DNA from: an uncultured bacterium
Lineage (GTDB): Bacteria; Cyanobacteriota; Vampirovibrionia; Gastranaerophilales; Gastranaerophilaceae
NCBI GenBank assembly: GCA_937894665.1
Contig: CALAWF010000083.1
Span: 1-7,490, forward strand
DNA length: 7,490 nucleotides
Direction: 5' to 3'
A program made the position numbers and the translations under genes. Under the pieces are notes generated by a model that saw only the letters and a program-made list of their open reading frames with translations, searched no databases and was not told the DNA's origin. Each line of letters starts with the position of its first letter. Within the stretch, counting starts at the first letter, position 1. This document shows, one piece after another, positions 1-6,446 of the stretch.

Positions 1-728
1 TTGATAAAGATAATCTAATGGATTGTGCAAGAGAACTTTTAACAAAATTCATCGATATTACTCAAAATCTAAGAAAAGAAAAAATTGTATGTTATCCAAT
101 GCTTGGAGAACAAAAATCTTTAATAAGCGTTATCGCAAAACTCGGTTTCAAATTTGTAGGAATTGAAGTCTTGAGATTTATGATGAAAGGAACACCTTCA
201 AGAGAATTGTTTTCTCATGCCAGAGTGGTGAAACTTCCTGAAGACTACGAAGTAGTATCTTGGAATGATAAATATTTTGAAAATGCAGTAAATGTAATTC
301 AAGAATCATTTAAGGAAAGTTCGGATGCGTTATTTGATCCACGATTTAAAACAATTGAAGGGACTCAAGACATTATCACCAAAATTGTCAAAGATGTATA
401 TGCAGAATTTATGCCTAAAGCAACAAGCGTATTACTATACGAGGGGCAGCCTGTAGGTTTTTCATTCATGAATCTTACCGGAGGAACTATTGTAAATATC
501 CCTCTTGTTGGAATCAAAGAAGAACACCAAGGAAAAGGGCTGTCAACAATTATGCTAAAACATTCAATGGATGAAATTTTTAAAGAAATTGATATATATA
601 ATAGCCCGATTTCTGAAATTAACACAACAACTGAAACTAATAATTTACAAGCATTGAGATTGTATAAAAATCTCGGATTTTTAGAAGATTATAGTTACCC
701 GCAGTCTTATATGCCAATTGAAAACTAG
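1..728 (+). CDS. GNAT-family N-acetyltransferase, 5'-partial (probable tandem-GNAT protein)
   Basis: This is the C-terminal part of an acetyl-CoA-dependent N-acetyltransferase of unknown substrate, presumably cytosolic. The first full codon is at 3, and the frame is open from there to the TAG at 726-728. An ATG exists at 18, but no Shine-Dalgarno precedes it. The first ~58 residues after it read like the second half of a GNAT fold (helix, strand IVCYPML, helix SLISVIAKLGF, strand FVGIEVLRFMM), so the real start is probably upstream of the window. A complete GNAT domain follows (about residues 75-236 counted from the ATG at 18). Its acetyl-CoA loop is V-G-I-K-E-E-H-Q-G-K-G-L-S (Q171 to S176), close to the canonical Q/R-x-x-G-x-G/A but with Ser in the last position. 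Motif B is T-N-N-L-Q-A-L-R-L-Y-K-N-L-G-F near 207-221. The family call is secure; the substrate cannot be deduced. Confidence 0.85.
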   Translation, partial: DKDNLMDCARELLTKFIDITQNLRKEKIVCYPMLGEQKSLISVIAKLGFKFVGIEVLRFMMKGTPSRELFSHARVVKLPEDYEVVSWNDKYFENAVNVIQESFKESSDALFDPRFKTIEGTQDIITKIVKDVYAEFMPKATSVLLYEGQPVGFSFMNLTGGTIVNIPLVGIKEEHQGKGLSTIMLKHSMDEIFKEIDIYNSPISEINTTTETNNLQALRLYKNLGFLEDYSYPQSYMPIEN

Positions 729-760
729 ACTTTTTCTAAAAAATCAGTTAAATTAATCAT

Positions 761-1903
761 ATGGCAGGAATCGATATAAAAAGATTTTTGAATAGCTTTG
801 GACAAAATTATGCACAACAAAGGACTTTTACCGCAAAAGGAACTTTTAATGCTCAACCAACAACACCTAACGTAGCTCCCAAAGCAGAAGTTCCCGTTGC
901 CAAACCAACACCTCAGCCGACAGTTCAAACAATGCAAATGGGGGAAACTTTGCAATTAAATACTTTGCAAAGTATGGATAGGGCTGTTTACGCAAGAGAA
1001 CTATTTCAAATGCCAAGAAATATAAACGAATTTGTCTTTATGCTTCAAAGAGGATTGACTCAAGGGCAATTCAATATGATGTATGCAAATCAACTCGCAA
1101 TGCAAAGGAATTCACTTTCTCAATTACAAGCACAAATTCTTGCCCAATTACAAGGTCTAAATACGACAATGACCCAAGAGATGGTAAATGTTCAATTATC
1201 CTCAAATCAACTTCAATCAGCGTTAAAGAATTTAGAAATCCTATCAGGAGGAATGATAAATCTTGCGGATATATCCATTCTTTTGCAAAAAAATGGGAAA
1301 GAAGCATTAACAAAACTAATTATGTCAATGACAGAGGCTTCAAAAGCAGGGATTACTGATTTAACCCAAATGAAAGAAATGGCAAAACTTATCAACGCAA
1401 GTATTTCAATTGCTGCAGAAAATAATCCACAAAAAACATTAAAACTTCTTTTGATGCTATATCTTCCATGGTTGCCGCTTGAAGATGGTGTTGGATTTGA
1501 TTTGGAAGTTGAATCAAAATCTGGAGGCGAAGAAGAAAGTGATAGTGTTTTAACGGTTACAATTTCAACCAAGAATTTTGGAACAGTCGTAGCTACAATA
1601 TTTTTAGAAACATCCAATTCTGTTCAGATTGCAATTGAATGTAGTGATAAATTTCCTAGAGAAGAACTCCAACTACGAATGGATTCTGACAAAAAACAAT
1701 ATTCAATGGACACTGTTACAACATACAATGTTAATAAAGATTTAAAACCAAATACAGATAAAGCATCTGCGAATATCAATATGTCCCAAACAACAGAAAT
1801 TAATCCATATTTGCTCCTAACAGCTCATTCTATTATTAGGCACGTAATTGAAATTGATAACAATGCGACCCTTGGGATAACATCACATTCTGACCAATTT
1901 TAG
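761..1903 (+). CDS. Uncharacterised protein with FliK-like (flagellar hook-length control) C-terminal region
   Basis: The protein has 380 residues with no signal peptide or membrane helix. Residues 1-60 are Pro/Gln/Thr-rich and probably disordered. Residues 75-100 contain Y-A-R-E-L-F-Q-M-P-R-N-I-N-E-F-V-F-M-L-Q. Residues 105-235 are Gln/Leu-rich and helical. Residues 232-310 give a pattern I associate with the FliK C-terminal fold (Flg_hook): L-Y-L-P-W-L-P-L, an acidic loop, then V-L-T-V-T-I-S-T-K-N-F-G-T-V-V-A-T-I-F-L and S-V-Q-I-A-I-E-C, i.e. strands around a central N-x-G. An amphipathic helix (N348-PYLLLTAHSIIRHVIEID-N) lies near the C-terminus. FliK proteins are exported and set hook length before the switch to filament export. 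Here the role is inference, because no flagellar gene is in view. The ATG at 761 is the first start after an in-frame TAA at 749, yet no Shine-Dalgarno precedes it. It lies 32 bp after the GNAT stop, so co-transcription is plausible. Confidence 0.7.
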   Translation: MAGIDIKRFLNSFGQNYAQQRTFTAKGTFNAQPTTPNVAPKAEVPVAKPTPQPTVQTMQMGETLQLNTLQSMDRAVYARELFQMPRNINEFVFMLQRGLTQGQFNMMYANQLAMQRNSLSQLQAQILAQLQGLNTTMTQEMVNVQLSSNQLQSALKNLEILSGGMINLADISILLQKNGKEALTKLIMSMTEASKAGITDLTQMKEMAKLINASISIAAENNPQKTLKLLLMLYLPWLPLEDGVGFDLEVESKSGGEEESDSVLTVTISTKNFGTVVATIFLETSNSVQIAIECSDKFPREELQLRMDSDKKQYSMDTVTTYNVNKDLKPNTDKASANINMSQTTEINPYLLLTAHSIIRHVIEIDNNATLGITSHSDQF

Positions 1904-2025
1904 ATTTCTGAAAGAGGTCTTTTACATTTGTTAAAATTTTAGTTACATAGTAGCAAAATTTTTCAATTTTGGGTTTTAGAAACTGGAGTAACCCTAGTAA
2001 AGATGGATGAAATAGGTGAAAAATC

Positions 2026-2040
2026 TTTACAAATTGTAAA
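2026..2040. promoter_or_regulatory. Perfect 15-bp palindrome covering the -35 box
   Basis: TTTACAA-A-TTGTAAA is a perfect 7+1+7 inverted repeat, with the -35 hexamer as its left end. A dimeric repressor or activator bound here would compete with or contact RNA polymerase. Short AT-rich palindromes can arise by chance in such DNA, so operator function is inference. Confidence 0.45.
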
Positions 2041-2054
2041 ACGACTGCTATAAT
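2026..2054 (+). promoter_or_regulatory. Extended -10 sigma70-type promoter for the 240-aa gene
   Basis: The -35 box is TTTACA (2026-2031) and the -10 box is a consensus TATAAT (2049-2054), separated by the ideal 17 bp. A TG at 2046-2047 makes it an extended -10 (TGCTATAAT). Transcription should begin near 2061, giving a leader of about 68 nt before the ATG at 2129. It is the best promoter match in the window and probably also drives the 1162-aa gene downstream. Confidence 0.8.
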
Positions 2055-2059
2055 AGCAG
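2045..2059. promoter_or_regulatory. Perfect 15-bp palindrome covering the -10 box
   Basis: CTGCTAT-A-ATAGCAG is a perfect 7+1+7 inverted repeat that contains the whole TATAAT and the extended TG. Its centre (2052) lies 19 bp from the centre of the palindrome over the -35 (2033). Its arms contain G/C positions, so it is less likely to be random than the A/T palindromes nearby. It could be a repressor operator; the binding protein is unknown. Confidence 0.45.
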
Positions 2060-2077
2060 ACAAGGTTAATGAAAGAA

Positions 2078-2099
2078 TAGGATTAAGGGGTTAATCCTA
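2078..2099 (+). promoter_or_regulatory. 5'-UTR hairpin (9-bp stem, GGGG loop)
   Basis: TAGGATTAA (2078-2086) pairs perfectly with TTAATCCTA (2091-2099) around a GGGG loop. It lies in the predicted leader, about 17 nt after the expected transcription start and 29 nt before the start codon. The Shine-Dalgarno (AGGAG, 2117-2121) is outside the stem, so the hairpin more likely stabilises the mRNA or binds a factor than blocks translation. No T-run follows, so it is not an intrinsic terminator. A nearby direct copy of GGTTAAT (2064-2070 and 2089-2095) could allow a weaker alternative pairing. Confidence 0.5.
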
Positions 2100-2128
2100 A
2101 AAAACTGAATACAAAAAGGAGTGTTAGT

Positions 2129-2851
2129 ATGGCAATATTACCTATTAGCAGTGTTAGTGTTAAAAACAATTCAAGATTAGTTTCATTTGGAATGAGAAAC
2201 GATGATGACGACGATAACAATAATAGCGAAGGATATAATTTTCCTCGCAGAGCTCAAAGTAAAATGGTTACAATTCCACTTGCAACATTAATCGCAATGT
2301 CAACAATAGTTGCAAATGCAAATGAACCTCTTGATAACAACTTAAATATGGAAAAAGTAAATAAAATAGAAATGGTTGACCAAGCCTCAAAACTTGTTCA
2401 ATTAGATAGAAAACCATATAAATTGGTAAGAGGAATTCCTGTAAAAGAAGTAATATCAACAGAACGAAACGGAAACAAATACTACATGATATTTGCCGGA
2501 GGAAAACCTAATGATAAAGTTGTTGATGTTGTGTATTTTACAAATGCAAAATACACAGGAAGAGTTGCAGGTATAGATAATGTTCTCCCTGGAACCGTAA
2601 GTAAACTTGTTTTACACAAAGGAGAAAAACCAACAATGGGCGTTGTTTATAGCCAACAATTTGAAGGTGATAATAAAAATCTAGAAGATTGGACTCTTGA
2701 AACAATTATACCTCCAGAATGTGCAAACCCGTTGATTGACTTAATGGTTGGAGATTCTCAATGGAAATATCAACCTGCAGGCGGCAAAATAAAATTTGAA
2801 GAAACAAATAACCCGAAACCACAAACACCAAAATACAATGGTTCTTTTTAA
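2129..2851 (+). CDS. Uncharacterised probable exported protein with 45-residue N-terminal leader
   Basis: The protein has 240 residues. A strong Shine-Dalgarno (AAAAAGGAG, 2113-2121) lies 7 nt before the ATG and supports this start. Residues 1-21 are I-S-S-V-S...L-V-S-F-G, a short leader of a type I recall from Gastranaerophilales proteins (recollection, not checked). An acidic/Asn run follows (D25-D29, then Asn). Basic R40, R41 and K45 precede a hydrophobic segment V47-V61 ending A62-N63-A64, which looks like a signal peptide with an AxA cleavage site. Starting at Met46 would give a conventional signal-peptide position, but that ATG (2264) has no ribosome site. Residues 98-225 look beta-rich (LVRGIPVKEVI, KYYMIFAGG, VVDVVYF, LVLHKG, MGVVYSQQF), with a single Cys198 and a Pro/Asn-rich tail. 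Function is unrecognised. The 1162-aa gene follows 84 bp later without a clear terminator, so the two may be co-expressed. Confidence 0.75.
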   Translation: MAILPISSVSVKNNSRLVSFGMRNDDDDDNNNSEGYNFPRRAQSKMVTIPLATLIAMSTIVANANEPLDNNLNMEKVNKIEMVDQASKLVQLDRKPYKLVRGIPVKEVISTERNGNKYYMIFAGGKPNDKVVDVVYFTNAKYTGRVAGIDNVLPGTVSKLVLHKGEKPTMGVVYSQQFEGDNKNLEDWTLETIIPPECANPLIDLMVGDSQWKYQPAGGKIKFEETNNPKPQTPKYNGSF

Positions 2852-2889
2852 GTTTTGTAAAGAAATACTGAATCTTTGAAATTGCCCAC

Positions 2890-2905
2890 TGAAAAAATTT
2901 TTTCA
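2890..2905. repeat. 16-bp A-tract/T-tract palindrome
   Basis: TGAAAAAATTTTTTCA is a perfect palindrome in the 84-bp gap before the 1162-aa gene. A6T6 tracts bend DNA and can serve as upstream elements or nucleoid-protein sites. As RNA it would form only a weak A-U stem without a downstream T-run, so terminator function is doubtful. No convincing -10/-35 pair was found in this gap. Confidence 0.35.
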
Positions 2906-2935
2906 TGAATTAGAAGAATAGTATGAGAACAATCT

Positions 2936-5900
2936 ATGGAAGAATACAAATACCAAAAACTCACAACTGATACAGCAATTACAACTAGCCAGCAAATCCC
3001 CAGTGATGCTGGAAATGTTGAAGTTCCTAAAAAATCAGCAAGCAAACCCCTAGATTATTCTCAAGTAGAAGCTCAAGCTCTAAAAGTTAAACAAGAAAAT
3101 GAAGAGCTATATACTTACATCAACTCGGAAGAATTTAAAAAACTAGACCCAGAGGCACAAACCAAAGCTCTAAAAACAAAATTCTTTCCGACTTCTTCTG
3201 ATGACGAAGTGAAAAATCAACTTGGGGCATTAAAAGATGCAGCATCTCAAAGCCAATTAACTTCAAAAACAACAGAAGACAAAACAGATATTCCAGCACA
3301 AACATCTGAAAATACTCCTGAAACTCAGGAGGGACAAACAGAGGTTGAAATTGCTGCAAATAAATATCTGAAATCTATCGGTGGAAAAAATGAAACAATA
3401 GATGATTTGTATTCAAAAGCATTACAAACACCTAAAGAAGAAAGAACCCCAGAAGCACAAGCATTTCTTGATGCTGTAAAAAATGAACAAAATAGCAAAG
3501 CTCAGAACAAAACAACAGAACAAAAGAAAAATGAGTTGGATGATTTTAAACAATTTTTCTCTCCTGAATGGAACAAGAAAAAACCGGAAGAAAAAGTTAG
3601 AAGCCTTGCTGAACAATATTTAACAGAAACAGGTGCCGTAAAATCAGGCAAGCCAACTGACAAACAAATTAATCAATTCTTAAAATCTATTAATGCTGAA
3701 ATGGCAAGAAGAACTCCGGAAGGGAAAAATGCTCTAGTTCTTGAACTAGCAGCAACGCTAGAAGCATTAAAAGACTTAAAGGCAAATGGTAAAGGAATGT
3801 CTTTAGAGGATTTTAACAAATTATCCTCAACCGAAAAAAAAGAAATTACAACAGCATATATAATGAAAAAATTCAATTCTGTTGCAGAAGAACTTATTCC
3901 AAACAAACCTGCAGACTGGAATAAAAAAACAGAAATGGAAAAAATCCAAGTTTATGCTGATGCTATTTTAAAACAGGTTGATCCTGAATATGCCAAAATG
4001 CCTTCTGGAGAAGCCAAAGATAAATATCTTAAAGAAAAAACAGATTCTTTTGTTGAAAATAATATCTTAAAAGGTTGGAAACAACTGGGAGATGCAACAA
4101 AAGAGCTTATGTTGCAAGATATTAGTGCAACAAAAACAATGCTTGAAAAAGCAAATATGACATATGCAAAATTTAAAACACTCTCTAAAGAAGAGCAACA
4201 AAATATTGAAAAGAAATTTAAGCCCGAAACATCTAATCCTGTTATAAAATTAAGAAATAATTTAGCAAAAGAACTTATTCAAAAAGGGGTTAAAGAAAAA
4301 GATCTTCCAAGCGAAATGCTAAAGTTCTTAAATTCTAAAAAAGATCTTACACCGGAAGAACAAACTCTAAAAAATGCTTTAACTGAAATGTCTAAAAATG
4401 CACCGGGCTTATCTCCTAAGAATTGGTACACTTCAAATGAACAAGCAGCCCAAAATGCAGGGATGTCAGTTGAAGAATATATCAATGACGCAATTAAATC
4501 TAAAAATCAAAATAAAATTAGAGCAATTATAAACGGAGCTACTACTCCTGAAGATAGAATTGCAATTATTGAAAAACTTAAAGCTCAAGGTTGGACAGCA
4601 GAACAACTTGGCAAACTAACCGAAGAATGGACATTGTCTTTTGATAACGCAACAGCTATTGTTAAAAAAGACCACAAAGCAATAATTGCAATCAAGCAAA
4701 CAAGAGCGTTAACCAATATGGTACAAGCAGGTGAAAAATGGATTCCTGCAGAATACAATGCCTGCACATCTAAAGAAGCTCAACAAGAATTAACAGCTTG
4801 CAACTTGAGTATCAAAGAATACATCAACACTACAACTTCTGTAATGGCTAATAGAACCATTATGACAAAAGAAAGAGCTGCAGAATGTATGACATATGGT
4901 CTATCTTCTGCAATGGTTCCGGATGCCAACAAAGCCATCGCAACATCATCCTATATTAATTATGTATCTCAAAATGGCACAGAAGAAACACTATATGCTG
5001 CCAAAAATTTATCAACCATAAACAACGCTGCTGTTACAGAAGGTTTAGCTGCAGCATCTAAAAATGTAGATAAAAGCATAAGAAAACAATACAATTCCTA
5101 TGTAGAAACAGCTATAAAGAATTATCCTCCTGAGCAACAAACACAAATTAGGAAAGCACTTGAAACAGGAAAAATTTCGACTGAAACTTTAGCAAAAACA
5201 ACTGTATCAGAAACAGCTTCAAATAAAGCAGCAACTGCTTCTAATTCAAACGAAAATAAACCTGCAGCAACAGGTTCTAATGCCACAACAGCAGCTAATC
5301 CACAAACTGTTTCACCACAAACAAATGCAAATGAATCAGCCTCAGCAAGCCTTAAAACATCTGTTACAGACACTCCAACAATTTCAGCAACAGCAAATAT
5401 TGCTGCAACAAGTAAACCTTTAACAAAAGATATTTCTCAAATAAAAATACCTTTGAGTATGACAATGGGAGAAAAAGAAACCCAAGAATTAACTCAAAAA
5501 GCTCAAGCTGTTCTTGATAAAATTGATAATTTTAGAAAAACTCAAGCTGAAAGTATCAAAGATAGAGAAGAAGAAATACAATCATTATCAAAATATTCTA
5601 AAGAGGAAATAGTTGAAGCTGTTGCATCTGGAGAATTATCTCTTTCTGATGTTAAACTTTCAAAAGAAGAAACAGAAACATTAAGACAAACGCTTACAGT
5701 TCTATTTGAAAAAAATAGTATTTCTACAGCATACAAAAAACTTGTTACCAAATTTGGAAATATTGAAGAGGTATTTTTAAAAGTATTTGCAACAAATGCA
5801 GATAGTGCAACACTTGTATCTTTTGCAAGCGACTTCAAAAATGATACTAATGTTATATTAAAATTATACCAATATAGTAACAACAGTTCTTTAATTTCAT

Positions 5901-6424
5901 ATCTTCCAAAGGATATGATTAAAACTTTACTACAAGAAGGTGAAATTCCATATTCAACATTATCATCAATCCCACAAGACATATTGTATGAAATGGCACT
6001 TGAGAAAGCCAAAAATGGAACAAGATTTGAAGAAATTAAACCATACTTTAGTAATCTCAAAGAAGAAAACCAAGGAGCATTTTTAGCTGCTTATCCTGAT
6101 TACAAATCAGAAATAAATAATGAAGTTGTTGATAATAAAAATACTCCGGCTAAAGGTTCTCACGAATGGTTAATATCTCAAAATAAACAAGATCCAAACA
6201 CAAAAGTAAACCAACCGGCAGAAAAACCACAAATTGTAAATGAATTTGATCCCGAACAAACAACCGCTTTTGTACCAAGAGAAAACTTAAACCTCCAAAA
6301 TGATTATCCTGATTGGGATGATGGAATTGCTATGGGTTCAACAAGTCTTTCAAATCCAAGAGGGGACAAAGGCAAATACGATAAACTAAAAATAAAAGGA
6401 CATCGCTTTATTAGCAAAGGGTAA
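2936..6424 (+). CDS. Large (1162 aa) repeat-containing helical protein of unknown function
   Basis: The ATG at 2936 is the first start after an in-frame TGA at 2924. The ribosome site is weak (GAGAA at 2925-2929). No signal peptide, transmembrane helix or enzyme motif is visible. Composition is rich in Lys, Glu, Ala, Thr and Asn, and mostly amphipathic helix. Residues 1-60 are a polar N-terminus. Residues 60-430 hold about five copies of a helix-cap motif [F/W]-[KN]-K-x-x-x-E-x-[KQ] (near 67, 212, 293, 328, 413). Residues 430-755 are helical, with two related segments containing T-S-x-E...E-Y-I-N (499-517 and 611-631). Residues 757-830 are an Ala/Ser/Thr/Asn linker. Residues 832-1060 are a helical domain repeating P-x-E/D-x-x-I...G-E-[L/I]-S. 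Residues 1060-1162 are an extended polar tail ending in basic K-I-K-G-H-R-F-I-S-K-G. The pattern suggests a cytosolic scaffold or a surface protein exported by a non-Sec route; neither can be shown here. Confidence 0.8.
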   Translation: MEEYKYQKLTTDTAITTSQQIPSDAGNVEVPKKSASKPLDYSQVEAQALKVKQENEELYTYINSEEFKKLDPEAQTKALKTKFFPTSSDDEVKNQLGALKDAASQSQLTSKTTEDKTDIPAQTSENTPETQEGQTEVEIAANKYLKSIGGKNETIDDLYSKALQTPKEERTPEAQAFLDAVKNEQNSKAQNKTTEQKKNELDDFKQFFSPEWNKKKPEEKVRSLAEQYLTETGAVKSGKPTDKQINQFLKSINAEMARRTPEGKNALVLELAATLEALKDLKANGKGMSLEDFNKLSSTEKKEITTAYIMKKFNSVAEELIPNKPADWNKKTEMEKIQVYADAILKQVDPEYAKMPSGEAKDKYLKEKTDSFVENNILKGWKQLGDATKELMLQDISATKTMLEKANMTYAKFKTLSKEEQQNIEKKFKPETSNPVIKLRNNLAKELIQKGVKEKDLPSEMLKFLNSKKDLTPEEQTLKNALTEMSKNAPGLSPKNWYTSNEQAAQNAGMSVEEYINDAIKSKNQNKIRAIINGATTPEDRIAIIEKLKAQGWTAEQLGKLTEEWTLSFDNATAIVKKDHKAIIAIKQTRALTNMVQAGEKWIPAEYNACTSKEAQQELTACNLSIKEYINTTTSVMANRTIMTKERAAECMTYGLSSAMVPDANKAIATSSYINYVSQNGTEETLYAAKNLSTINNAAVTEGLAAASKNVDKSIRKQYNSYVETAIKNYPPEQQTQIRKALETGKISTETLAKTTVSETASNKAATASNSNENKPAATGSNATTAANPQTVSPQTNANESASASLKTSVTDTPTISATANIAATSKPLTKDISQIKIPLSMTMGEKETQELTQKAQAVLDKIDNFRKTQAESIKDREEEIQSLSKYSKEEIVEAVASGELSLSDVKLSKEETETLRQTLTVLFEKNSISTAYKKLVTKFGNIEEVFLKVFATNADSATLVSFASDFKNDTNVILKLYQYSNNSSLISYLPKDMIKTLLQEGEIPYSTLSSIPQDILYEMALEKAKNGTRFEEIKPYFSNLKEENQGAFLAAYPDYKSEINNEVVDNKNTPAKGSHEWLISQNKQDPNTKVNQPAEKPQIVNEFDPEQTTAFVPRENLNLQNDYPDWDDGIAMGSTSLSNPRGDKGKYDKLKIKGHRFISKG
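5123..5197 (+). repeat. Internal protein repeat, copy 1 (residues 730-754)
   Basis: The segment reads Y-P-P-E-Q-Q-T-Q-I-R-K-A-L-E-T-G-K-I-S-T-E-T-L. It shares the spacing P-x-E-x...I-x-x-[A/L]-[L/V]-x-x-G-[E/K]-[I/L]-[S/P]-x-x-x-L with two later segments in the same protein. It sits just before the low-complexity linker, whereas the other copies lie after it. Confidence 0.45.
5594..5656 (+). repeat. Internal protein repeat, copy 2 (residues 887-907)
   Basis: The segment reads Y-S-K-E-E-I-V-E-A-V-A-S-G-E-L-S-L-S-D-V. It aligns without gaps to copy 3 at K/E-D, I, the G-E-[L/I] turn and the following L/Y-S. The shape is helix, Gly turn, then a short second helix, as in alpha-solenoid-type units. 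Confidence 0.5.
5903..5965 (+). repeat. Internal protein repeat, copy 3 (residues 990-1010)
   Basis: The segment reads L-P-K-D-M-I-K-T-L-L-Q-E-G-E-I-P-Y-S-T-L-S. It lies about 103 residues after copy 2. Conserved positions are K, acidic, I, two hydrophobics, G-E, a branched residue and S. Confidence 0.5.
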
Positions 6425-6446
6425 ATTTAGTCAATATTTAGCAAAC

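Larger units (their letters stand above)
1904..2128 (+). other. Intergenic regulatory region (225 bp) with weak terminator-like stem
   Basis: This is the longest gene-free stretch in the window. After the stop of the FliK-like gene there is an AT-only-style stem, CAAAATT-TTTC-AATTTTG at 1954-1971 (7 bp, 4-nt loop). It has little GC content and only a short T-run after it, so it is at best a weak terminator. Next come GGGTT (1971-1975) pairing with AACCC (1990-1994), and an 8-bp inverted repeat GTAAAGAT (1997-2004) / ATCTTTAC (2023-2030) that runs into the -35 box. The promoter, a UTR hairpin and the Shine-Dalgarno fill the rest and are listed separately. Tiny ORFs here (16 codons at 2003-2053, 3 codons at 2069) lack ribosome sites and are not called. 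Confidence 0.5.

Noticed and set aside
1213..1617. 134-codon minus-strand open frame
   Set aside because: It is antisense to the FliK-like gene, has no ribosome site, and its composition mirrors the sense strand.
1954..1971. CAAAATT/AATTTTG stem as a rho-independent terminator
   Set aside because: The stem is almost all A-T and lacks a proper T-run; it is too weak to call beyond a note.
2003..2053. 16-codon ORF upstream of the 240-aa gene (possible leader peptide)
   Set aside because: It ends inside the -10 box, so it is not in the transcript from that promoter, and it lacks a ribosome site.
5204..5425. Ala/Thr/Ser-rich stretch as a DNA tandem repeat
   Set aside because: The DNA shows no regular period; it is low-complexity protein linker coding, not a nucleotide repeat.
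5542..6060. 172-codon open frame on the minus strand
   Set aside because: It lies entirely inside the 1162-aa gene, its translation is Ser/Leu/Ile/Phe-rich as expected for the complement of Lys/Glu-rich coding, and it has no family resemblance.
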